From the NCBI GenBank assembly GCA_036346375.1, contig CM070500.1, positions 77,914,437 through 77,978,436 on the forward strand: a DNA stretch of 64,000 nucleotides, in the 5' to 3' direction. This DNA comes from Guadua angustifolia (taxonomy: Eukaryota > Streptophyta > Magnoliopsida > Poales > Poaceae). Position numbers and translations under genes: made by a program. Each line of letters starts with the position of its first letter. Positions within the stretch are counted from its first letter, which is position 1. The notes under the pieces were generated by a model, which saw only the letters and a program-made list of their open reading frames with translations, was not told the origin of the DNA and did no database searches. This document shows positions 9,635-19,408 of the stretch, piece after piece.

Positions 9635-11739
9635 CTGCTGCATCAGAGCAAACCTCAAAATACAGCACAAGCTACAAAATCCGAGAGTATCCTTTTTAAT
9701 GTTCAATTATTTTCCTTTCTGATCAGCAATTATTTTGTATGGTATATCCTCTGCAGTAATAAACTGAAGATAGATTGAATTATGTGGTTTTGTACACCTT
9801 AACAAGCATGTATCAGGCATGAACTGCAGATATTGCTTAGGATGGAAATAATCAAGTCCGAACTTGGGCCTGGCATAGAGGAGGGTTCCAAACAGAAGAT
9901 GATAAAAGAGATCTGCTCTCTTTTGCAGTTTATTGATATCAACCTCCAAGGGGATTCATTTCAGTCTGACAGTATTGTTGAGTTTGCTGAGAAGACCATT
10001 AAGTCCAGGTTTGGCTTAGTTTTGCATGCATTCAACTCATCTTAATGTTTCTGTTGAGCTATTGGCTTTGTGGATGCTTATGGTTGTGACTGTTAGTATT
10101 GAAGCACTGGTAGTTTTGTAAGGTACAATGAAGGTTGCAAGTGTTTTTTACCCAAACCCAATAGTTGCAATGTTAGGTTACTTCAAGAAAAATGTATACT
10201 AAACAAAGTACCGGAAAAATAATCTAGCGTTTGTTTGAAAAAATTAGTCTAGCATCAGTGTAAGCAACTAAGCACGATTACTTTTGGTAGCACAGATATA
10301 TATATGCTCAGTACTTCTTTTGCCAGAACCAAGCATGCTGCAATGCAAGTAAATCTTTCGTTTGGTCACTAATATGGCTTACAAATTGAGGCAAGTTCTT
10401 ACTTGGGATACTTTTCTCAATATTACCCATTCTAGTATCATATATCTCTGTTACTAGCAGGTAATTCCAGGCTATAACTCATTCTGTTGCTCGGCATTTG
10501 TTTTGTGCTATTAGGACCTTTGTCATGATTGTGTAAACTTAATTGCTATGCTTTCATTACATGAAAAGAAATATGAGTTAGGGACATCACATAGAAGTGG
10601 TGCTTATGTTCCTTGATCCTGTGAGGATGTGACGAGCATAAAGCACTGCTGTACAGTAGTGCTGACATCGAAGAACACTCTTGGTTTTAATTTGCCTCAA
10701 TCAAAAGCGATGTTCTAACCTCTCAGTGCAGTGCAAATGCACACCTAGTAAAATTTGATAATTATATTCTGCTGACCTGCATGATCATTAATATCATGCT
10801 TGCCTTGTTTTGCTTTTCTTTGCTCTCGGTGTTGAGTTGAATACTTGAACATACGTTTTGAAACTAAGTGAGTTTATTCCTCGGAATATACAAGATCAAG
10901 CCGAACAAGATGAGAGGAATCTGTATACATACTATAATGATAGGTATAAGTACTGACTGTAGAAATGTATGCTCACAAAGTAGTAGCCATTATGCCTTCT
11001 CAGAGCCATTTCTTAACAAAGAACTTTGGGTTGCTTTCCTAATTTTCCTTCCTGTGTATGGCAATATGGGCTCGGAACTACGAGATTTGCAGTTCATGGT
11101 ATCACATCTATTGCGAGGGATTCAATGCTGTACATTTTTAAAGGTCTGGAAGACCAAGGAACAATATGACCATGCAATGCTTTTCAGGTACATCAACTAC
11201 ATGGAGGATGTGATCAAGAAGATATACACCGAGATGGAGTTTGATCTATTCGACGACGACGAAGTGGAATGTTCAGATTCTCTACCCAGCAGCAGCAACC
11301 AGGAAGATATCAGGATCGACAGGAGCCGTGGTAGTAGCCACCGGAACTGCACTAGCACGAATCCGCTGCAAAGGGACCACACGAGGAGCAACGGCCCTCA
11401 CGACAGGCACGAGGAGCGGCTGGTGAGGGCGCAGGCGCGGCGGAACCGGGAGAGGCGGCTCTCCTCCTTCACCAGCTGGGTGCCCGACCTGCGCCGCGTC
11501 TGGGCGCTCAAGCACCTGGGGAAAGAGCCCCCCGCGGCGGTGCGCGTGCCGCGGTCCAGGCCGTCGTCGTTCAAGCGGAGGAAGCGGCGGGCGGCGTGCA
11601 CCGACATGGTCTGCGAGACGCCGATGACGGCCGGGAAGAGGCCGCAGCCCGCGCCGGACGACGAGGGACGAGGTCGCTCGGGACGGTGTCCAAGGCCCTG
11701 TTTCACGATGAGACGGACATAAGCTCAAGCAGCGTGTAA
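9635..11739 (+). CDS. Host gene of unknown function, 3' part, three exons
   Basis: Three exons read as one frame through canonical GT-AG introns: 9635-9686 (its start lies in the gap), 9817-10008 and 11188-11739, with introns of 130 and 1179 bp. Exon phases fit at both junctions (two bases plus one in each case). The peptide runs from a helical segment (HELQILLRMEIIKSELG) through KTIKSR and YINYMEDVIKKIYTEM to an acidic block (DLFDDDEVECSD). It ends in a basic, Arg-rich C-terminus with SWVPDLRRVWALK, SFKRRKRR and VCETPMTAGKRP, which looks nuclear. In the last exon the frame as written stops at 11722. A single-base loss near 11669 would explain why a better-looking tail (LGTVSKALFHDETD) lies in the next frame, ending at TAA 11737-11739. 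I do not recognise the family with confidence. Confidence 0.72.
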
Positions 11740-12020
11740 ACTAAACGTCCTGTATCCGTTTCTTGGTGGTTGCATCAACGATTTCTCCCCGAGGTACCTG
11801 CGATCCCGGAAAGCCAGCGAAGTTTCAGTGCACTACTGATTACTGAACCGACTCCTCATCTTGAGCACCACCTTGTTGCGCTTGGGCTGGTCGCTGGTGA
11901 TACGAACTTTTCCGAGAGCTGTGTGTCCTTTGTCGTTTTCTCCGAGTTTTTGAGTTTTCTTTCTTGATTTTTAGCATATTTGGTCCTATCCAAATAAAAT
12001 TGCAGGTCACGACAGGTGCT
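11740..12020 (+). terminator. 3' UTR and poly(A) signal of the host gene
   Basis: AATAAA at 11993-11998 lies about 255 bp after the predicted stop, following a T-rich stretch. No other frame of substance overlaps it. Confidence 0.5.
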
Positions 12021-14200
12021 AATCATGATGCGAGGTGAATGAAAGGGTCAGATTTATAATATTATCGGGACATGTAACAAGCTTGAAAACAATTGGACAA
12101 AGGAAAGAAGCCAAAGCCTCCGTTTTCTTATCAAAGTTTGCGCCAGCCGAGTGAACGCTGAGTGGACTAGGCACACATGGGGCAACAGCAACGACGTCAC
12201 CCATCACTGGACGCAATAAAATCACGGTCTGGCATTGGGAGACGAAGCCGTGGCCCGTGGGTGCCGAACAGCTAGCGGAACGCAAGATCAACGCAACGGG
12301 CAGTCGACGGGACGGGTGTCTCAGTGCTGGCCAGTGGTAACACCGATGTCGTGCGAGTCCAGCAGAAAAATGGGTGCAGCCGTGCAGGGGAGGCGAGTGG
12401 CGGGCGTACTACCGCAGGCGAGAGCTTTCAAGGGGAGAAGGCGTGTATACTACTACACTTGTCCATCGTTGACGTAACATGTCGTGTTGCTGCCCAGATG
12501 CTTTCCGTGTTGGACCCACACGCCAAGACCTTTTCCTGGTTCCCATTAGTGAGTAGTCCCGTCGGCTGATCTAGTAGTATGTCAGGTCAAATTTTGAAAA
12601 ACAATAAGAGTCCATTTGTGTTAAATTTATTTGTTGAATTAATTTTGGTCATTGTGATTTAAGATTTTTATAGGATTTTAAAATTATTTATATTTTTTGT
12701 AAATTTTAAATATATATATTGAATTCGTGATGTTATAAAAATATGATATAATGCTATAAAATTATGCATATGAAATATATAGCTCTATTAAAAGTTTTCT
12801 ATTTATGCCTTGCTAGTACGTCACCCGTCTATTCTAGCTAGTGCACCCAAGTAATGCAGAGTAGAGTCAAAGTCATGAAGACTAGCAGATCCATCTGTTC
12901 TTTTTTAACTAGACTTTGTATGTGAAGCGTAAATGGGCCAGTTTGATTTGTTGATAAATTTATATTACTACACTTTATCAAAATTTAGTCATTAAATTGA
13001 CTGTTAATGTTTTGATCAAAGATTAAAAAATAAACTAAATAACTAATTTACTAGCAAATCAAATACTTACTAAATTAGTAGATTTTTCCTCTTTTTTTCT
13101 TTTTGCCTAAGGACGACGACTCCATAAACATTTTTTCCCCATTTTCTTTATCCGATGAGTGGCCATTGAAAAAACTGTCTAATTTACACGATCTTAATGG
13201 CCTTTCAGGTAGTTCGTTAAATCATGATGGCCATTTAGAGGAAGAATTTAACCCATAAATGAGCAACACCCTTGAAAAGTAACATGCCCCGTCCACCAAA
13301 GCTCCCGTATGATCTTTTCTATTAAGGACAGGGAATTTTATACGTTCAATTCATATTGGTGAAAAAAGGGAACCATACCAATTGAAAAGAAAAAAAGCAT
13401 GGCAATCATGGCGTCTAAATACTCTTTCCGTTTTTGTTTACTTGGCCCGTGTTAAGTTTTCACGGACTCCAAGTTTAATATTTAAATGATTAATTTAATA
13501 CTAGCATAATAATAAAATCAGATGCTTACTCCATCTTCTATCCATGTCATCTAGAATAAGAATTAAAACTAGTTTATACAAAAGCTATCTCTTATCTCTT
13601 GTAAGTAACTAATCTAATTATGCTTCCGTGCAATGCTTACTATTAAATAAAAACCAACTCTATTTTTTTCCTTTTCTCTCTTTCATATAGAAAAAAAAAT
13701 TGCTGTGAACATACTAAGAATAAGCTAATATAGCCCTATCGTATATGCCCTAATTCATGTATAAAATATCATTATAGTGTTGAAGATTACAAAGTTCGAC
13801 GATAAGTGAAGCTGCAATCAAAAAAACAAGGGAGGGACTGTTTGGGAGTACATGATGTCCATGTTGCTTATGTACTTCATACACGTCGTGTATGACGAAT
13901 TTTTTCCCCCCTAACAGAGACCAGAAGATCCGAGGAAGCTGCACAGTTCCATTACACATGGTTCTTCCAGGGAAAAAAAGAAAAAACACACACAAAAAAA
14001 TGACACAGTACATGCTGTTCACAGATACAAGCATGAACGTTCTATATTTATCCATGATGGTATGGTTTCCGGCTAAGCTTCCTGCATGCCCTCTTGTAAC
14101 GTCGATCCTTCACTGGATTTGCGGCTGCAAAGAACAAGTGGGAAGAATAAAAAACAAGTTACCCGCAAACAAGAATCAAAAACACATAATGGAATGTGCA
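12021..14200. other. Intergenic, no gene seen
   Basis: The first 550 bp are of mixed composition with short unrelated frames on both strands. From 12580 on it is AT-rich. At 13423 a TACTCTTTCCGTTTTTGTT segment resembles one end of a Stowaway-type MITE, but no matching inverted end was found. Confidence 0.5.
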
Positions 14201-14203
14201 AAT

Positions 14204-14205
14204 CA

Positions 14206-14250
<45 letters not shown>
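14204..14250. repeat. (AG)n microsatellite
   Basis: About 23 AG units with one C interruption (GACAG). It abuts the 3' arm of the MIR159-like hairpin, reading (CT)n on the hairpin's strand. Confidence 0.97.
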
Positions 14251-14254
<4 letters not shown>

Positions 14255-14436
14255 TCAATCCAAGCACGAGAGGAAGACGCTGGTGGGTTCATCTCCCGGG
14301 TCATGCACACCCATGCAAGTGCAGGCGTATAACACAACCACCACCACCACCACGCTGCATGCACTGGACAGGTATCCATGAACCGGCAGCTGCATCCTAC
14401 CACTTCCCCTCCTGGATTGGATCGAAGAGAGCTCTT
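14244..14436 (-). ncRNA. MIR159-like: MIR159-like microRNA precursor hairpin
   Basis: On the minus strand the 3' arm (14244-14264) carries CTTGGATTGAAGGG, identical to the first 14 bases of grass miR159 of the 159f type. The mature miRNA would continue AGCTCT, but here the sequence goes to CTCTCTC, as if AG had been lost. The 5' arm (14414-14434) has GAGCTCTCTTCGATCCAATC, close to the usual miR159 star strand. The arms pair well (TTCGATCCAA against TTGGATTGAA with one G:U pair), and pairing continues through GGAGGGGAAG against CTTCCTCT. A second helix further in joins CAGCTGCCGGTTCAT to ATGAACCCACCAGCG, as expected of the long MIR159/319 stem. miR159 represses GAMYB-type transcription factor mRNAs. 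Whether this variant is diced normally cannot be told from sequence. Confidence 0.82.
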
Positions 14437-14472
14437 CTTCTTCTTCTTCTTCTTCTTCTTCTTCTTCTTCTA
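14434..14472. repeat. (CTT)n microsatellite
   Basis: About 13 CTT units, reading (GAA)n on the hairpin's strand directly before its 5' arm. A shorter (CAC)n run at about 14337-14353 lies in the hairpin loop. Confidence 0.97.
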
Positions 14473-14625
14473 CCACCCATCACATTACACAATCGATCAT
14501 CGGCTTGATTAACACAAACTCACACTAAAAAGAAATAAAAACACGACGCTTAATATGCTTCATTGTGCTGTGGGTTCCTAAGAACACATGGCGATGGGTA
14601 CAACGATTGCTCAGGGATTGATGGG

Positions 14626-14633
14626 CTTATATA
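14626..14633 (-). promoter_or_regulatory. TATA box for the MIR159-like transcript
   Basis: The minus strand reads CCTATATAAGCCC, a strong plant TATA context. It lies about 190 bp upstream of the hairpin's 5' arm, a usual spacing for a pol II pri-miRNA start followed by a short leader. Confidence 0.6.
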
Positions 14634-14659
14634 GGGCTCATCGGCAAATCTGGGCCGTT

Positions 14660-15390
14660 GGATCAGACGTAGGGTCCTCGCATATATGGACAGAAAACTT
14701 GCCTTTTCTTGGGCCTTGTGAGGGTGGCATGAATCATGCATGTTTTTGGCATCTGTTCATGAACTGCCCTGTGCGTAAAATATTTTTGGGGATCTTATTA
14801 TAGTGCTAGAAACAGCAATTGAACGGCCGGATTCGACCTTTATAGAGGGTAACTTCGAGAGGCTGGAAATTAATCAAATCTGTGTAATATTGGTGGATGA
14901 TATTGTTTCCGGATAATCCGTGTGGTAAGAATATATTAGTGAAGGGAGAAAAATGGTAAATGATTCGACTACATTTATTCTCTTTGAAATCCTACCATCC
15001 ATATTCCTTTTTTCCTTTGTTAGAGGTGATGCACCAAATATTTGTTAATAATGGCGCGAGATTTCCATCGATTTAATTAGTTTAGTTTTCTGGTTTTGCT
15101 TTATATTACCGAATTGCTGGTGTATGTATAAATGGAAACAAATTTCTACGCTATGCTCTCAAGCAAACCACTAAGCTCCAAATCACATTGAATCCAAGAG
15201 AAGATATCAATCACTTATAAAGTATTTAGTTGTCTCTCCAAGAAAAATCAAATCAATGGAAATACATAGACCGTACGATTGAAAGTTCAAATTTCCAATT
15301 GAAATGGGGTTGAGAGGAAACCTGGCAGGCGAGGGGGTGCTGGAACGACCAGGAGCCGAGCGTTACTGGGGTTAGTGCCAAAAGCATAGT
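14660..15390. other. Intergenic, no gene seen
   Basis: AT-rich DNA with no frame above about 70 codons and no recognisable repeat. The part next to the TATA box is the presumed upstream promoter of the MIR159-like locus. Confidence 0.5.
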
Positions 15391-16970
15391 CATCAATGTA
15401 GTACTGATACTGGTTGGTATGTACTATTTTGATATCTAAATAGATACAAAGTAGCTTTATGTATCGTACTGACCTTGATGCATGTCAATACGGTCATACT
15501 GGTTCGATACCAGTCAATACCGGCCATATCGGCTTGATACCAGTTAATACCAGCCATATAGACTTCGATACCGGTCAATACCAGTCATATCGTTAGAAAT
15601 TGATAATATAGTCTATTGAACTATATATTATATTTGATAGTATAACTATGTATTTGGAGTAATATTATAAGTGAACTTTAGTGTACATCAAGTATGTATT
15701 TGGAGTAATATTATAAGTGAACTTTAGTGTACATATAATTAAACGTGTATACTTATAAATATATATTATTATATTAAATCTAAAACAGTACGCTTGCATA
15801 GACCCAGTTCCGAATCTAGGATGGAAGTAGAGGTGGGTCTTCTATATCAAAGTTCTAACTTAATATGAATACCAATCTATTGCCAACCAAATTTCAAATT
15901 CAAACATATTAAATCAGAGACAAAAATATCAATCAGTCAATAGAATATAGACTTAGGGTAATAGAATACAAAAATTAGACATCAGTTATCACAACAAAAG
16001 GCATTTTGGCATGAGGCACTACATTGGGGATTGGGGCAATTTTTTTATATCAAGCAAAGCAATCAGTGATGCTAGCGAATTAGTCTGGCTCTGATGTCCT
16101 CGTCCTAGCGATCAATACAAAGCTAAGAGGCTCCTCGTCTTCGGTCGCTCCTCCTTGCCGATCGTCTCGGTTCCTATCTGTGCTCTAGCGATGCGCGTTC
16201 GATTGCTGGCTGGACAGAGCGAGTCTCGGTTCCTCTCTGGGCTCTGAGATGCATGTTCGGCCGCCGGTTAGACGGCGCTCTGAACGGCCGATTTGTCTTC
16301 TCTGGTGATGCGCATTCCACCTAGCTCTCGACAATGCGTGTTCCACCCAACGCTCTAGCTGGCGATGCGCGTTCTGCCCGGCGCTCTGAGCGGCCGATAA
16401 CTCTTATCGGGCCTCTGGGCCTTTGCCGCCTATCGGCTACCTGCCTGCCCTGGCTCTGGTGCACGCTTGGCGCCCTCGATTCCGGGTCTTTTGCGCCCGT
16501 AAGTGCCGGTGTGCCGTGACGAGTTCTTGCGAATCGGCCACCCACCTCTTGGTCACACCCGCCTGTGCGTCTGCTGCCCGTGATCGCCCATGTGTCAGTC
16601 TATCGCCTGTGAGACGATACCGACACTGTTTGTCTCTCGGACTCTGGTGTGCGCTATAGTAAAGGATGCCGGGTACTGTACCAGGTGAAAGCTCATGAGA
16701 GTAAGGGAGGCCATGACTAATTTTGATGGCCCACTTGCCTGACAGTATTATTTCTACTTTTCTTCTTACATCTTACTCCAAGTTGCCAGTTTCTAAACCT
16801 ACCGATTTGCCGCCATGTCTCTGCTTCTTTCTAGCGTTAGGATACTGGAGGAAGGGGGTTCGACCGGTCAGAGGTGGGGTTGGCGCCCCAACCAGCCCCG
16901 AGGGTGGATCCACCCCTGCATAGACCGATACCGAAATGTACCATTCCAAAAACCAAACCGGTATAGCCTT
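15390..16970. repeat. Repeat R1: interspersed element with tandem GATACCGG-type units
   Basis: At 15478-15595 a ~30-bp unit near GGTCAATACCAGTCATATCG is repeated about four times. A 40-bp AT-rich unit containing GTATTTGGAGTAATATTATA occurs twice at 15648-15735. The 15400-15790 part recurs in reverse complement at about 41218-41429 plus 52933-52985. The left end (GATACTGGTTGGTATGTACT) and the reverse complement of 16920-16970 (TACCGGTTTGGT, GGTACATTTCGGTATC) look like imperfect inverted ends. The GC-rich middle (16130-16660) has degenerate internal repeats with GCGATGCGCGTTC and no credible ORF. A non-autonomous DNA transposon is possible; class and exact ends are uncertain. Confidence 0.6.
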
Positions 16971-18639
16971 TGCATGGCATTGATAAGTGTGGTTAGACAT
17001 CCACCAAATAGCAACTCACAATAAAAGCAAGAATCGAGCCAAAATTTGCAAAGCATTGTCCAAGAAAGAGATCACTTTATAACAACATAGAACAATTGTA
17101 TTCCTGAAGTGAAAAGGTCGCCTGGAAAAAGCACGGTTCGTGTCTCATTGGCATCTAATTAGGTCATGACTGTTGCCAACTTTGCCGAGCTTTACAAAAG
17201 AAGAACATGATGTAATTATGATTTCATACGACAAAGTGTCTCGAGATGTTAGGTTACATAGTGCATGCGTAACTGCCCAGGGATGGCGGCTTGACCGTCG
17301 TCTCCGGATCCATATCTTTCCGTTTATAGGTTGGAGACCATGTTTAATCCAATTTTGTTTACTGGCTTCTTTGACAGGTTATTTCACCTAACCTTCGGTT
17401 TAATTAGTTGTATGTTCTAATTCGAAGGATGTATCTGACAGCCAATGCAAGCTAGGTGCATAGGTGTGTCCTTTACACTTAGCACAAGTGCGAACTTTAA
17501 TTGGAACCAAGTTCTTTTGAGAGCATCTGGATTATCGTCGGACAAAATTTGGCATATTTTTTTCACCTACTCTCAAACTTGTATGCTCGTATGTACTTCC
17601 ATCGATTCCAAATACAGGTCGTTTTAGGCTATTTTCCTCGATCTAAATATAAGTGTGCTAGAGTTTATAGGTGTTTTTGCTACTGCTGCTGCTTCTTCTT
17701 CTTGTATGTATTTATGTTTTTTCTTTCAATACAAGTTGTACAAATCTTAAAAATAAACGAAGAGGTAAATAATTACTATCTATCTTTTATTTATACTTTA
17801 ATATTTAAACACCTCTCAAGAAAGAAATGTATAAAAACACTCTCACAACGAAAGCATTATACAATTAATGAGGAACCAAATGATATTATTTTTAAAGATC
17901 AATACGCATCTAACGCAAACTATGATTTAGGTGCAATCATGCAAAACATTTTGATTTGGAAATGAATTGGCGACATAAAAATATTCATTTTTTCTAACGA
18001 AAAGGTACATGAAGTATTGCACTACCTTCTTTTCAGGTTCTGAACTCGAAATGAATTATTAATAGATTCGCAGAAGAGAAACCTGCTGTGATTTTTTTAG
18101 GAACTGGACGAGCAACATTGCGTTATATTTGGAAATTCAAAATCACACGTACGTGATGTCTGTGAACATGCGGAGCCGTTGATCTTGCTTTTAGATTTGT
18201 GCGGGTGTCAACATGCTGGATGTGTTAGTGGGAATCTCAGTGTGAGCTCCACACCAATCGTCTCTCTCTCCTGTAGCGATCATTCTCTTTCTCGTCTCTA
18301 TCTCCTCGATGCTGTTATCTTCCCCGCGGTGCCCTCGTTGTCCTCAGGTTGCCCTCCTCGCCGATGGCGGTATTGGCGTCTCCCCCCTCCCCATCTTCCT
18401 CCTGACCAGACAGATCCGGAGTCGGCGGACGAGATTGTGCCGAAGCTCGAGAAGAGAAGCTGCGCCGAGCTCGAGGTTTTCGATGACAAAAATGGATGCA
18501 GCGGCATCGGATATGAGGGCCGTGGTGGCATGATTTTGCGGCCTCCGGTAGACCCGCGGCTTTGAGGTCTCCAATGAGGTTTTCGACAGAGCACGAGCGG
18601 GGTTTTGTGGTCTTTGACAGTGGCGGCGCTACTCGCCAA
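16971..18639. other. Intergenic, no convincing gene
   Basis: Mostly AT-rich. A GC-rich island at about 18180-18640 has overlapping frames in several phases (up to 128 codons), which suggests composition rather than a gene, or a fragment of one. Confidence 0.4.
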
Positions 18640-19300
18640 AGGTGGGAGAGAAGGGGATGAGAGCGAAAGAGAAAAAGAGGAAGATAAACAGATGTATAAT
18701 GTTTCGTCGAGATTTTATCTGAATAAAATTTAAAAATTAAATTTTAAATTCAGTATTTTTTAGAGCCCTAAACCGAAATTTCGACGAAAATCACCGAAAT
18801 TTTGGTGGTTTTCAACTCCTGTGAAAAGGTCTCCCGAGGCTAGAAAAAATATGAAAAAATCATGCAAATATTTATCTACATTTTTCTATATGTTTAAATG
18901 CAAAATACTAAGTATTTGCACACAAAATTCCTAAGTTAGGGTTTAAGCTAAAATACAGTATTTAAGGCTGAAATCTAAGTTAGGGTTTAGGATTTAGGTC
19001 GAAATCCAAGTTATGGTTTAGAGCTAGGTTTATATAATTTGTATATGTATTTCTTTTAAACTTTTCACATGTATTCCTCTACAAGACATTACAATTCTAC
19101 ACAAAAAAACTGGTGCGAAATTTCGTATAAAAAATAAAATCTGTCCAAAAATTTGAAATTTTGGCAAAATTCAACAAAATTACTGTGGCAACTCTAATTT
19201 TTATTTATTTTTTATTTCACTGAGATTTAAAATCACAATCTGGCCAAAATCCAAAATTTTGCCGAAATTTATACCCTGGTTCCACTCCTCTCCCTAAGTG
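18640..19300. repeat. Repeat R2: AT-rich family with AAATTTCG/CCGAAATTT motifs
   Basis: Blocks around 18765 (GAGCCCTAAACCGAAATTTC) and 19180 (AAAATTACTGTGGCAACTC, then a T-rich run) match blocks at about 38690 and 38765 (AAAATTACTGTAGCAGTTTC; GAGCCCCGAAATC). This marks an interspersed repeat with two copies in the window. Confidence 0.5.
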
Positions 19301-19408
19301 TATTACCTCGTGCGTGGACATCTATGGACAAGCGGTAAAGTATTATCTTTTGCTTTTTTTTTCTTATTTTTTCCTTTAGGTGGTTTTTGGTTCGTGGGTT
19401 TAGATGGC

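Noticed and set aside
11282..11728. 148-codon minus-strand ORF opposite the host gene's last exon
   Set aside because: Antisense shadow of a GC-rich exon; the plus-strand frame has in-phase splice junctions and a coherent protein.
13421..13460. Stowaway-like end (CTTTCCGTTTTTGTTTACTT)
   Set aside because: No matching inverted end or TA duplication found nearby, so at most a fragment.
14255..14476. Minus-strand ORF with a poly-Glu start
   Set aside because: It translates the GAA and GTG microsatellites and lies across the MIR159-like hairpin; no conserved protein features.
18179..18640. GC-rich ORFs (up to 128 codons)
   Set aside because: Open in several frames on both strands with no recognisable domain, start context or splice structure.
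18920..19030. Telomere-like TTAGGGTTTA motifs
   Set aside because: Only scattered, irregular copies in AT-rich R2 sequence; no array.
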